DNA of 64,000 nt from Oncomelania hupensis. Lineage: Eukaryota > Mollusca > Gastropoda > Littorinimorpha > Pomatiopsidae. Of this stretch, positions 45,509-55,926 are shown piece after piece. Below the pieces are notes generated by a model. That model made no database searches. It was not told where the DNA came from and saw only the letters and a list, made by a program, of their open reading frames with translations. Numbering within the stretch: the first letter of the stretch is position 1; each line of letters begins with the position of its first letter. Position numbers and translations under genes: made by a program. Location of the stretch: positions 51,807,034 through 51,871,033 of the forward strand of contig CM072515.1 of NCBI GenBank assembly GCA_036898135.1, in the 5' to 3' direction.

Positions 45509-45717
45509 GGGGGGGAAGAGGGTGTCGGAAAGGGGAGAAAAGAACAGAGGAGGGAAGGAATGGATAAGAGCGAGAGAACGGGGTGGAGAGGGGTATTAAA
45601 AAACAACCAACAACTGGTGTCATTTGTGCAACGAAAATCCATTTCCCCAGTGTTTTAGGTAAGTTTCTAATGACGGTATTTTGTTATATGTCGGCTGAAC
45701 ATAAATAATATTCGCAG

Positions 45718-45757
45718 AGAAAGAGAGCGAGAGAGAGAGAGGGGGGGGGGAGAGAGA

Positions 45758-45793
<36 letters not shown>
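45718..45793 (+). repeat. (GA)n microsatellite with G run
   Basis: GA-rich tract interrupted by a run of nine or ten Gs near 45741-45750. Confidence 0.93.
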
Positions 45794-45795
<2 letters not shown>

Positions 45796-46330
45796 CTGTG
45801 ACATTATCGATGTTTCATATAAATGCAGCATGCGATAGACCTACTTCGCCAAGCTATGTAACTGTGTTTGTGAGATGAAAACTCGGTCTCACACAATAGA
45901 TCATAACCTGTTCTTGCCAATTTATCCCACATGTACCAGCAAACAAACAGCAGCTGCTCTGCGTGTGCCATAAAGCACGAAGGAGATAGGAGTTTCTATG
46001 TTGAGAAAGCAGCTCTAATTTCGCCCAAATCGATGACGACCACAAATCCAAACACAAATTTCATGTTCACCGATGTGAGAAACTCTGAACACTTCGGCGC
46101 TTCTGAGTTGATCCTGAGGTAGCTTCCATTACGCGCCCCAAGACCTGTCTTAAGGGCCCTACGGTACTTCCGGCGTTTACACAGATTTCTTATTGATGAT
46201 ATTAGACAAAGAATACCGTAAGGACATACATTATTATTATAGCATATGTAAAAGGTAGAAGCATCTGACAATTACAACTCCTCGGCCACTTGGCCATTAC
46301 AGAAAATCATGACGCGAACATTGGTTAGTA
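45794..46330. other. No recognisable feature
   Basis: Non-coding DNA. Confidence 0.4.
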
Positions 46331-46650
46331 ACGCACACATCCACCACGCACGCGCACTTAAGTCCATGCACAATGCACATGTTCCCACGCATGCACACAC
46401 ACACACATACACGCAACAGTGCCAGGCTACACAACCACATTACATAATACCGCCCACCCATCAGACCACAGTACACATCTCAACAGACCACAACACAACA
46501 CACCTACCACACCAGAAGACGTCATAACACACCGCACCAAACACCAACCAACACTCACCATAATACACCAGAGCACGTCACACCAAACCACACAACACAT
46601 CGCACCCACCATGTCACACCACACCAGTTCGCATCTCAGCAGATGTCAGC
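46331..46650 (+). repeat. CA/ACC-rich cryptically simple region
   Basis: Strongly biased toward CACA, ACCACAC and CATCAC words without a fixed period. Frames across it are compositional artefacts. Confidence 0.6.
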
Positions 46651-46972
46651 ACTTCACACCATCACATTCATTGTATTACGCAACTCCACTCGCACCGACA
46701 CTTGAACAGAGCACAGTAACACAACAAAGCGCAAAACACATGCAAATAATGAAATATACTGAAAGTCGAGGAAACCACAGCGACGATCTTCAATCGGATT
46801 TAGGATTTAGGCTCGGTAGAAAGAAGAAGGAAGCTGAACACAAAGTGACTGGCCTTGGGTCAATGATTAATGCCCATTGGCCTCGGGGAACGCAGGTCGA
46901 GCTTTGGTCATTCCAGGCCACGTGACTTTCGGCTTTAAGGCGTCCATCTATCGATTGTAGCTCAAATACTGT
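46651..46972. other. No recognisable feature
   Basis: Non-coding DNA. Confidence 0.4.
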
Positions 46973-47088
46973 CCTACTGCTACTAGTACTACTACTACTT
47001 CTACTACTACTGCTGTTGCTGCTGCTACTGCTACTACTATTACTGCTACTACTACTACTACTACTTACGGGGGAGAGAAGGTTCGTGA

Positions 47089-47161
<73 letters not shown>

Positions 47162-47187
47162 GTACTACTACTACTACTATTACTGCC
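46973..47187 (+). repeat. (CTA)n microsatellite block
   Basis: Imperfect CTA/CTG units (46973-47066) are followed by about 30 near-perfect CTA units (about 47090-47187). Flanking GGGGGAGAGA and GCGGAAGAGAGA segments suggest partial duplication of the block. Confidence 0.93.
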
Positions 47188-47370
47188 ACCGCGGAAGAGA
47201 GAGTTGGTGATATAGCTCTGTCGACGAAAAGCTCAGTTCGCGTATAGGAGATACGAATTCGATTCTTAATGATAAACGGCGCTAATTTTATAACGGAAGC
47301 ACTAAATCGTTATAAGAAAAATAAAACAAACTTTATATGGTTTTGCACCGCATCTCGCTTCGTATCGCCT

Positions 47371-47472
47371 CTATCCTATCCTATCCCATAACTCGAAAGT
47401 CGGTGGAGCACCACAGATGATCCTTAACTCCATCTTTGTCTTCAGCAACCTTCATGGTTTCGCTCAGTGTCT
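47371..47472 (-). mobile_element. RTE-like LINE 3' fragment
   Basis: Short minus-strand fragment beginning with CCTATCCTATCCCATAACTC on the plus strand. It matches the 3' ends at 28190 and 32656, including the tail of ATAGG units. Truncated after the ATGGTTTCGCTCAGTGTC segment. Confidence 0.8.
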
Positions 47473-47625
47473 TCTCGCCACAATGGCACATGAAAGTGTA
47501 CCGTCCCTCTGGTCAGAAATAGACCTGCATGGGACGGGCTCAGCGTACATGCACCGGTCCTGATTTGGCTAGGAAGAGTCCGCTGGACCTAAAGCAACAA
47601 TAAATCAATCAATCAATCAAGCGTA
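47473..47625 (+). mobile_element. Possible SINE 3' end with (AATC)n tail
   Basis: A segment ending in TAAAGCAACAATAAATCAATC and further AATC units resembles a retroposon tail. The upstream body is not recognised. Confidence 0.3.
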
Positions 47626-48078
47626 CATGCAGAAAGGTCGATTCAAACGCGGGTAAGGGAGGAGAGGAGGGAAGGAGGTAAGGGGGAGGGGACCTTTTGT
47701 TAAAAGAGTTGGAGAGCCCGCAGGTCGTTGGTTGGTATAAAAATTGTTATTCAAGAGGCCAACAAAACATAACACATAAGCAAGGGTTGTTGGGGGCTCA
47801 GGGTCGTTGTTGCACCAAGTAAACTTCGTGCGTGGTTTGAGTTGCGCCTTGAGCTGCCCTTAAGCTGGTAGGTGCTCTACAATTATAGAAACAATCTAAT
47901 ACTCTGTTGGTTTCCGATCACTATAGTACATTCTCTGTGTTCTAGAGGGATTGTTTGGGAAGAATAACGATTCTAGGGTGCGTCCTCTTATCCCTTTCGT
48001 TCTGTTTGATCACAGACTATTGGAATAGTAGAATTACTATGAAGATGGCTATCTTAATTAACTATTTTTTGTGTGCAG
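47626..48078. other. Probable intron upstream of the receptor exon
   Basis: Non-coding. It ends in a T-rich stretch followed by GTGTGCAG, a consensus splice acceptor. Confidence 0.5.
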
Positions 48079-48240
48079 GCGGGCTGTTCGGTGAGGGGGA
48101 CGAGCATCCTGGCGTGGAGAACGCGTTTCGTTACGCTGTGTACCGCATCAACCACGACCGCCAGATCCTGCCCAACACCAGGCTACAGTACGACATCCAG
48201 TATGTCCCCGTCAACGACGCCTTCAGGGCCTCAAAGAAAG
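48079..48240 (+). CDS. Internal exon of a kainate-type ionotropic glutamate receptor (amino-terminal domain)
   Basis: A 162-bp exon preceded by a T-rich tract and CAG, and followed by GTGACT as donor. It is phase 1 at both ends. The open frame reads GLFGEGDEHPGVENAFRYAV, then YRINHDRQILPNTRLQYDIQ and YVPVNDAFRASKK. This matches the start of the bilobed amino-terminal domain of kainate-like glutamate receptors, where GG-[IL]-F leads to AFRYAVDRIN, LPNT-LQYDIQ and an ASKK ending. The last base, G, fits the Val codon that usually follows ASKK. The full receptor is a ligand-gated cation channel at the plasma membrane. I did not find neighbouring exons in the window, so the surrounding DNA is probably large intron. 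The gene could be any member of the kainate-like group. Confidence 0.82.
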
Positions 48241-48792
48241 GTGACTTGGTGTTGATGATGACGGTGATGATGATCATGATGATGTGATAATGAAGAGTAG
48301 GAAGAGGAAGAGAAGGAGGAATGTGATGGTACCTGCGGTGGTGTGATTATAACGATGATGATGACGATGATGTAGTGTTCGTTTATGGTGGTGGTGATAA
48401 TGATGATGATTTAATAAAATCCAAGAAAGTATCGAATCGTTGTATTGTGATAGCTAGAAATACTACAATAATAAGAACATACCTTGACACGTCAGGAGGT
48501 GGAGAGCTTGGGCATGGTCTGTAGGGCTCGCTATTTGAATCCATGCTGCTCTGACATTTAGAAACTGGCTGTGAACACGGGTCGTCTTAATGCGTCGATC
48601 ATTTTGGTTATGAGAGTGCACAATGGAGGGATTAGGCGCAACATTTGAATTTGTTGTTGCGGCAGGTCCTACGTCCCTTCATCCAGAGTGGAGCTGCGTT
48701 GTGACTGCTGTGCTTCGTTGTGATACAAACAACCCGCATATTTCACCTTTTTGATAACATGTGCACAAATGATTAGATATTTTTGCTGCAGG

Positions 48793-48794
<2 letters not shown>
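48241..48794. other. Probable intron; short GAT-rich patches
   Basis: Non-coding. GATGATG-rich patches lie near 48255-48285 and 48350-48410. No downstream exon is recognised. Confidence 0.45.

Positions 48795-48867
<73 letters not shown>
48795..48867 (+). repeat. (GA)n microsatellite
   Basis: About 70 bp of GA with one AAAG interruption. Confidence 0.95.
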
Positions 48868-48868
<1 letters not shown>

Positions 48869-49308
48869 GATATGTGTGGGTGGAGGGGGGAAGTGGATGG
48901 GGGAGTGTGGATGTCATTATTACTGTTATAGATCTAGAGGGTGGCGTTGTTTAACCTAGATGACAAAAGAGCTCAGTGGAGGGTTGTTGTGTGATGGAGA
49001 ATAGAAATACGTTGGGCGTAGTAGATGGGTTTTGGGGCGGCGTGTGGCCGTGGAAGGGTTTGGGGTGGAGGTGTGGTTGGGGGGATGGATCGGCCAATGA
49101 AATTTGTGTGTCCTGTTAGAGTGTCGCCACCTAGGCAGATGACCTTGCAAGACCTCTATTTACACAAGGGCCGCTAAGTGAGTCCATTCTGCGGCCATGT
49201 TTGCTCACTTCACGCTGGCGCTCTCCTCCGATTCTCTTTCCATTGCCATGTATTGATAGTGATTGGATTGGGCTTGGTATGGTAGTGGGTAGGGTCGCGC
49301 GCGCGCGG

Positions 49309-49310
<2 letters not shown>
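48868..49310. other. No recognisable feature
   Basis: Non-coding G-rich DNA. A short CG run lies near 49294-49308. Confidence 0.4.

Positions 49311-49361
<51 letters not shown>
49311..49361 (+). repeat. (GA)n microsatellite
   Basis: About 50 bp of pure GA following a GCGCGCGC stretch. Confidence 0.95.
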
Positions 49362-49367
<6 letters not shown>

Positions 49368-49553
49368 AAGGAGAGAGGAAAAAACCGGCGTGGGAGGGTA
49401 GGGAGATGAGCCGGGAAGAATGGTTTATTTGCTTAGGTCATCGGCCAACTCCAAATGTCCAGGGAGAAAGGGATTTATAGGTAACAACGAACGAATTGAT
49501 AACGAAATTATGTCCAAATATATACAGATACATCACTCATGGATCACCAAATC

Positions 49554-49554
<1 letters not shown>

Positions 49555-49590
<36 letters not shown>
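49555..49590 (+). repeat. (GA)n microsatellite
   Basis: Short pure GA tract. Confidence 0.93.
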
Positions 49591-50599
<1,009 letters not shown>

Positions 50600-50715
50600 C
50601 GTTTGGAACTAAACAACTGGCTAATTGGGCGGTTTGAGTTCGAGCCTGTTCTCTGCCAACGCCTTGAGCATCACTTTGAGCTGATAAAGCGTTATATAAG
50701 AAGTGTATTAAACCT
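50600..50715 (+). mobile_element. SINE-like family A, 3' half
   Basis: Contains GAGTTCGAGCC (a better-preserved B-box than at 1830) and ends with GAGCTGATAAAGCGTTATATAAGAAG, matching the 3' signature of the copy at 1596-1941. Confidence 0.6.
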
Positions 50716-50774
50716 GGCACAACTTCTTCGCTTACAATTAGTTGGGTTTTTTTAAAACTTGGGAGTATTGTGTA

Positions 50775-50937
50775 ATGCAGTTTAGGACACCTCCATGTTT
50801 GTTTGCATGGTGTGTTTTTATATCGGACATTACCCCTCTATAGGACATGAGCGACTGTATAATAAAGTCGATGGAATTAATGCATACACAGACTAGACCT
50901 CGGTTTATACTATAATCTAGTCCGAAGGCACACATGT
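50775..50937 (-). mobile_element. SINE-like family A, 5' half in opposite orientation
   Basis: On the minus strand, GCCTTCGGACTAGATTATAG, AAACCGAGGTCTAGTCTGTG, GCATTCCATCG and CGCTCATGTCCTA appear in the same order as at 1596-1690. Facing the 3' half at 50600-50715, it gives a head-to-head broken pair. Confidence 0.55.
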
Positions 50938-52012
50938 TGACGATAGCGTAGTCAAAACATCATATAGGGTAAGGTCAGTAATATCTACAATCAATGTAAT
51001 TCAATTCAATCAGGTGATTGTTCACAAAGTGATTTTAGGCAATAAAAATCTTAACAACAATAATCATAATTTTCTTTAAAAAAAAATAGTAGTTAGATCA
51101 ACTTTTACATTTCAGCGACGATAGAATCCATTCGATATCTACGGAGAGGACATATACTATTGCCATTAGTACTTCTTTAGGAAGTAAACATTGATTTCTT
51201 TATTACAGTTTACGTTTTCGTCTATTCGCAACATGTGGTTTACATAAAGGACCTAGAAAGCAGCAGAGACGATCTCTGACCACGGGGAATCAAAAGTAGA
51301 CCTAGAAGGAAATAGACTTTACTGCAGTCGCTTCCAAAAGCAAAAGGTTTTGACTGGCTACGGTGATCAAGGCTGACCTCCACTGATGGTCTCAGATACC
51401 CAGAATGCATCCAGGCAGAAGATTGAAGACCAGGCTTGAGCGGATCTGGGAGATTTTAGCACAGCGCCGTATAGGAGCGAGATGATCAAAGACGTTGATA
51501 GTTCCGTTTTGGCTAGGGGTTCAAATACCTTCGTAGACTACAGAAAGATATGAAGATTGAGTGGGCTAATTAAGAGGTGTTTGGAAGCTATGGATGGGGT
51601 AGTGTAGGAGCGGGTTGCGTCGGGATTGGGGAGGTTGTATCTACGTAGGTTGGTGACTTAAAAACAATTAAATAAATATTCTCTCTCGGATTAATAGCTT
51701 AAGATTTCAAAGGTCGCGTAGTGTTTCTTTACAATGAAATTAGTCTGTATCTGCCTGTCGGAGCGAGAAGTGAAGCGAAGCTTTTTAAATCAAATGTTTA
51801 GAATCTTACAGTCAGCTTGATGAAGGACGTTTCCATTATCCTCTTTTCCCCTTCCTCCTCCGTTGTTGATGTAATTATTGTTGTTTTTGTATCTTCCTCC
51901 GTTCAAAGCTGAATAGACTGGGGTTTAATTATTGTTAGGTTTCCATTCTCATTCATAGATACAATTAAGGGCAACAACACGTATTCTCCTTCCTTGCGCA
52001 CTCTTTTATCTT
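50938..52012. other. No recognisable feature
   Basis: About 1.1 kb of non-coding DNA without recognised repeats or exons. Confidence 0.4.
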
Positions 52013-52085
52013 GCCGTCCACGGGATTCGAACCTGGGTCGTCTATGTGCCAGGCAAACGCTCTACCGCTGTGCTACGGCGGTGGG
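52013..52085 (-). other. tRNA-like sequence (tRNA-Ala-like pseudogene or SINE head)
   Basis: The minus strand has A-box TAGCACAGCGGTAGAGC and B-box GGTTCGAATCC at tRNA spacing. The anticodon loop CTGGCAC would give GGC (Ala). The D arm pairs poorly, the T stem has two mismatches, and the acceptor and anticodon stems do not form properly. It is therefore not a functional tRNA gene. Confidence 0.55.
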
Positions 52086-52386
52086 TGAATGATTTTTTTT
52101 TAAAGAAACGAAGCTCGTTACAGAACAATTTCAGGTGAACTTTGCAGTCATAAGGTTGACTTTCAAAAAGGCAGTTTTAATGCGAGATCGTTCAAGAAAC
52201 GTTGGTATTTAATTCAGGCGAGGTCAGTTTAAGGACAAAGTTGGATTTGTGGAGAGGGTGTAGAGGGTGGGGAGATGCACAGAGAACTTGGTGTTAGCAC
52301 CAAAAAATACGAAAAGATGGGGTGAAGGGGTTAAGTGGATTGAGGTAGAGGGGGAGGGGTGCTGGGGGAGATGGGAGTGAGGGAAA

Positions 52387-52388
<2 letters not shown>
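52086..52388. other. No recognisable feature
   Basis: Non-coding G-rich DNA leading into a (GA)n tract. Confidence 0.4.

Positions 52389-52450
<62 letters not shown>
52389..52450 (+). repeat. (GA)n microsatellite
   Basis: About 60 bp of pure GA. Confidence 0.96.
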
Positions 52451-52453
<3 letters not shown>

Positions 52454-52617
52454 AACGCTCATTAGCCCTAAGGGAGATTTACTGCACAGGGCTACTGTTA
52501 TAGTTCATCTTGATCACGCTGACAGATTCAGCTTTACGGACTCCATCAGACAAAGTAGACGAAGGATGAGAAAGAAGAAGAAAGTGCAGCTGCTGGTCAC
52601 CACAACGACGACGACGA

Positions 52618-52620
52618 TGG

Positions 52621-52664
<44 letters not shown>
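52618..52664 (+). repeat. (GAT)n microsatellite
   Basis: About 15 GAT/ATG units flanked by ACGACG and GAAGAAGAA patches. Confidence 0.93.
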
Positions 52665-52665
<1 letters not shown>

Positions 52666-52757
52666 GAACGAAGAAGAAGAATACAGTTGCAAACTGCATC
52701 AAACAAAATAAATAAGAATAAGAGGTGGAGAAGGAAAAGGAGAAGAAGAAGAAGAAG

Positions 52758-53274
52758 CACCCGGTACATATTGGTCGAAAGCTATTAGAAGCATGCTTTA
52801 GTAGTCGCCTCAACAGGCAATGAAGCATGCTCTCATGCTTCAGAGCACTGCTTCCTATAGCCTTCAAGCTCTATAGTAACGGAAAAAGCGCAATTTCACT
52901 GTAAATTTATACAGAATGTTTCTCTACAACATTCCGCTCTTTCCGTCTCAACAACCCATTTGCCTTTTTGGATTCTTAAATTGTATGAAACCAAGTGAGG
53001 ACACTATCCGGCATCAACAAACGGTTCAAAAACATTCTCAAACGGTTCGTAAAAGACAGTTGACCTAGAAACAAATACAGTTTGTTTGACCTAATTCGTT
53101 CCCTAGAGGAGACGAAACTTACATTTTCTAGTTTCATGAGTTGATTGGTCGATGCTCCTAGGGCTTGAAGAGTATAGGAAGCAGCGCTCTGAAGCATGAG
53201 AGCATGCTTTATGGCCTGTTGAGGCGACTACTACAGGATACTTCTAGTAGCCTTCGACCAATGTGTATCGGGTG
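52758..53274. repeat. Inverted repeat with 112-bp arms flanked by GAA tracts
   Basis: The arms at 52758-52869 and 53163-53274 are reverse complements with scattered mismatches, sharing TAGTAGTCGCCTCAACAGGC and AGCATGCTCTCATGCTTCAG. The spacer is about 293 bp. Outside the arms, GAA tracts lie on the same strand at both ends. Beyond them, CAAACTGCATYAAACAAA is repeated directly (about 52688 and 53483), so the outer flanks are direct while the arms are inverted. Confidence 0.75.
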
Positions 53275-53463
53275 GAAGAAGAAGAAGAAGAAGAAGAAGA
53301 AGAAGAAGAAGAAGAAGAAGAAGAAGAAGAAGAAGAAGAAGAAGAAGAAAAAGAAGAAGAAGAAGATGATGAAGATGAAGAAGAAGAAGAAGAAGTAGAA
53401 GAAGAAGAAGAAGAAGAAGAAGAAGAAGAAGAAGAAGAAGAAGAAGAAGAAGAAGAAGAAGAA
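53275..53463 (+). repeat. Long (GAA)n triplet repeat
   Basis: About 189 bp, mostly pure GAA with a GATGAAGATGAA interruption near 53364-53380 and a GTA near 53395. Polyglutamate, polylysine, polyserine or polyphenylalanine frames across it are artefacts. Confidence 0.97.
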
Positions 53464-53700
53464 TTGAAGAAGAAGAAGCTCACAAACTGCATTAAACAAA
53501 GTAAAGAAGAAGAGGAAGATTAAGACAAAGACGGAAGAAGTGAGGAAAAGAAAGGTTGGAGACAACAGCAAGCTCAGCAGCTGTCTGCAGCGGCGTTTGA
53601 CTTGCTTGGTTGGTCATTGTATAAAACAGCCGTGGGTTTGCGTTGTTTTAACTGCTTTTATGGAACGTTAGGCTGTTTAGGAGGTATAGCAACATTTGGT

Positions 53701-54120
53701 GCAGAAGAGGTGGAATGGGTTTTCAGTGTGCATCTGGAGGCACTGGGACGTTAGTTCCTAAAGGATGTCATGCAAAATTAGCTGGAGAAGAAGCTGCAAT
53801 GTGCATCAAGGGTAAAAGAAAGGTTAGTTTTGGAGGAGTTTGGGCAATATTGGATGCAGAGGAGGATGGGGGAGGAAGGCTCAGTGTACATAGAAGAGAT
53901 TAGTGTCTTGAGGGGTTCAGGCAAAACTGAATTCAGGAGACTGTGTATTGTGGATCTGAAGCAATGGAACGCTAGTTGTTTTTGGCAGTTTTTAGCGCAG
54001 CGGATGGAGGAGGTTTTAATGTGTATTTTGGGGGCTATAAAATGTTACTTTCTTGAGGAGTTTTGGTCAAGTTTGGTGCAGAAAATGGCGGGATTGAGGC
54101 TTCACGGGGAATCTAAGAAA
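53701..54120 (+). repeat. Degenerate tandem repeat
   Basis: A motif like TTTGGNNCAGNNGANG with a following GTGTRCAT recurs at about 53700, 53850, 53990 and 54075. It may be a decayed minisatellite or a purine-biased coincidence. The open frames at 53715-54123 have no domain. Confidence 0.3.
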
Positions 54121-54499
54121 TAAAACTGAGAGACAAGCAAACTCACGGATCTTTTAGCGTGTGAATTGTGGTTTTGTTGTTGTTGTTGTTGTTTTATGTG
54201 CGTTAAATATACTTACGTAGAGGCGTCTTTTTCACAAGAAAACACAGGAGGCTGTTTATTTTGCGTAATAAACAACAGTAGAGTGGTATTTATATACAGT
54301 AAACTAGTCTTTATGTCTTTATGTGTCACTGTAACAAGAGGATCAGTTTACCCCGCACAATTTTGAGCTTTTGCTTGTTTAGTCAGTGTAGGCTTAGAAG
54401 GTTACTGTTAGTCTGTAGCAGACGATTAAGGTATTACTGAGGTGTACACACAATTGTAGCTTGACGCCCGCACATTTAGTGACATCATTATTGCCTACG
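54121..54499. other. No gene; possible start of the old LTR
   Basis: Contains a (GTT)n patch near 54175-54193. The part from about 54390 weakly resembles the first part of the LTR at 55927-57467. Confidence 0.35.
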
Positions 54500-55391
54500 A
54501 TAGAGCTTCGAATTTACATCCACTCAGATTTTTCCAGCCAATGAGAACACAGCTAGAGTAGGTAGAACCAGTTCTGGCTGATTCAAGGAGAGAGGTAGAA
54601 AGTGAGTCAACGTTCGAACCGCCTAGAGTACACAGCTACGTTCTAGCAGAAATCTCCTCACTGAGCAGACTTAGGAAGCAGTACTTGTTGAATATTCGAA
54701 TTCAATCAAGGTAGCCACGGCCTGACATTGTCAAAAAGACGAGCAGGCGTTGTATCGTGAGCCCAACTAGGCGAACAACAAAAACAAGTCGTCGCTAAAG
54801 TTGGCTGCCGAGGCATCGAAAGCACTGCGCGAAGATAGCCCACCCGTCTGGCTACAGGGAGAAGACTCCACGACAACACAGCTTGTCACAGAATCAACCA
54901 CAACGCAGCGTTTCAATAACACAGTTTAGTGCCCCTCGAAACAGTGCATTAAAACTGTAACAAAGGACCACAGTAGTACACTCTTCAAGAACTCTGACCA
55001 TTAGGGCAGAAAGTATCCAGTGCCCTATGATAAGAAAGTAGCTGCCTAGACCTATCAGCGAGCGAACCATTCGCATTGACATTTGAACTTTTAAGTTAGT
55101 TTCGTACTTCGAAGATCGTGTATAGAGTAGAGGAAATAAATGTTTGATTTTTACTGTTATCAAGTGGCTGAACTACATATGTTTCATAGCCGTGTGAAAG
55201 CTAGTGTGACAGTGATATTTTACCATTTTTCTATCTATCTCTGTACCCCAGCCTAAGCACAGACCGAACTAAACAAATAAATGTATTAAGTTAAGTCACC
55301 GGGAGATAACTAGCGATCCCCATAGACTGAAGACAGGGGGTAATAGCATTCCATTGTGCAGAGCCCAGCAACAATAAAAACCCACGTCACA
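54500..55391 (+). repeat. Old, diverged LTR of the intact element's family
   Basis: In plus orientation it aligns with the reverse complement of the LTR at 55927-57467: GAGCTTYGAAT, CCAATGAGAACA..GGTAGAACCAGTTCT, GGACCACAGTAGT, AGCTGCCTAGACCTATCAGCG, TTATCAAGTGGCTG, TTTCTATCTATCTCTGTACC and the end ATTCCATTGTGCAGAGCCCA...CCCACGTCACA. Relative to that LTR it lacks roughly 490 bp in the middle. No internal coding region is attached. Confidence 0.8.
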
Positions 55392-55556
55392 GTCACCGTA
55401 AACAACAGAAAAGTTTTCTTTAGGCCAGGTGTCACCGTAAACAACAGTAAATGTTTCTTTCTGTCATGTGTCACCGTAAACAACAGTAAATGTTTCTTTC
55501 TGTCCTGTGTCACCGTAAACAACAGTAAATGTTTCTTAATGCCGGGTGTCACCGTA
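55385..55556 (+). repeat. 39-bp minisatellite at the LTR edge
   Basis: Four to five units containing GTCACCGTAAACAACAGTAA followed by ATGTTTCTTTCTGTC. The array starts directly at the end of the old LTR. The unit length is divisible by three, so both strands stay open. I regard these frames as non-coding. Confidence 0.9.
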
Positions 55557-55611
55557 TAGGCTGGTCTTTATGTCTCATGTCTCAATAAACCAAAATAAGC
55601 TTTAGAAGATG

Positions 55612-55798
55612 TTACTATCTACCCTATCCTATTCCGTAACTCGGAAGTTTTGGGGGCATCACGGATGATCGTTTAACGAGCGTACTCCATCTTTCTCTGT
55701 CCTCAGCAACCCTCATAGCTTCGCCCAGTGCCAAGACAGTCCATTCTCGAATGTTGTTCTTCCCACCTCTTTTTCTATCTCCCGCTTCTTTTGCCTCC
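55612..55798 (-). mobile_element. RTE-like LINE 3' fragment
   Basis: Begins with CCCTATCCTATTCCGTAACTC on the plus strand and continues through GATGATCGTTTAACGAGCGT and ACTCCATCTTTCTCTGTCCT, as in the copies at 28190 and 32656. It is truncated near 55798, where an LTR fragment begins. Confidence 0.8.
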
Positions 55799-55926
55799 TA
55801 AACAAGTCACTCCAGAAAATTCCCAACAATATTGACGACGAAAATTATGAACATTATACAAAGCTTCTTCTAGCAACAACGCAAAATCAAATCAAAGGTA
55901 AATACACGCTATCATTGCATGCTTTG
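55799..55926 (-). repeat. Old LTR fragment of the tandem-array family, split by the intact element
   Basis: AAACAAGTCACTCCAGAAAATTC and following sequence aligns with positions about 4397-4530 of LTR 1 at roughly 80 percent or better by eye, including AAAATTATGAAC and AAATCAAATCAAAGGTAAAT. Homology stops at 55926, exactly where the TGTCAC start of the intact element's LTR begins. This fragment has TATGAAC like LTR 1, not TATCAAC like LTRs 2-5. Confidence 0.8.

Noticed and set aside
47955..48078. Receptor coding upstream of 48079 in the same open frame
   Set aside because: No receptor-like residues appear before 48079, and a consensus acceptor (T-rich then CAG) ends at 48078. The upstream part is read as intron.
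52013..52085. Functional tRNA-Ala gene
   Set aside because: The promoter boxes fit, but the acceptor, anticodon and T stems have several mismatches.
53209..53571. Polyphenylalanine, polyserine, polyglutamate and polylysine frames
   Set aside because: All are translations of the GAA tract.
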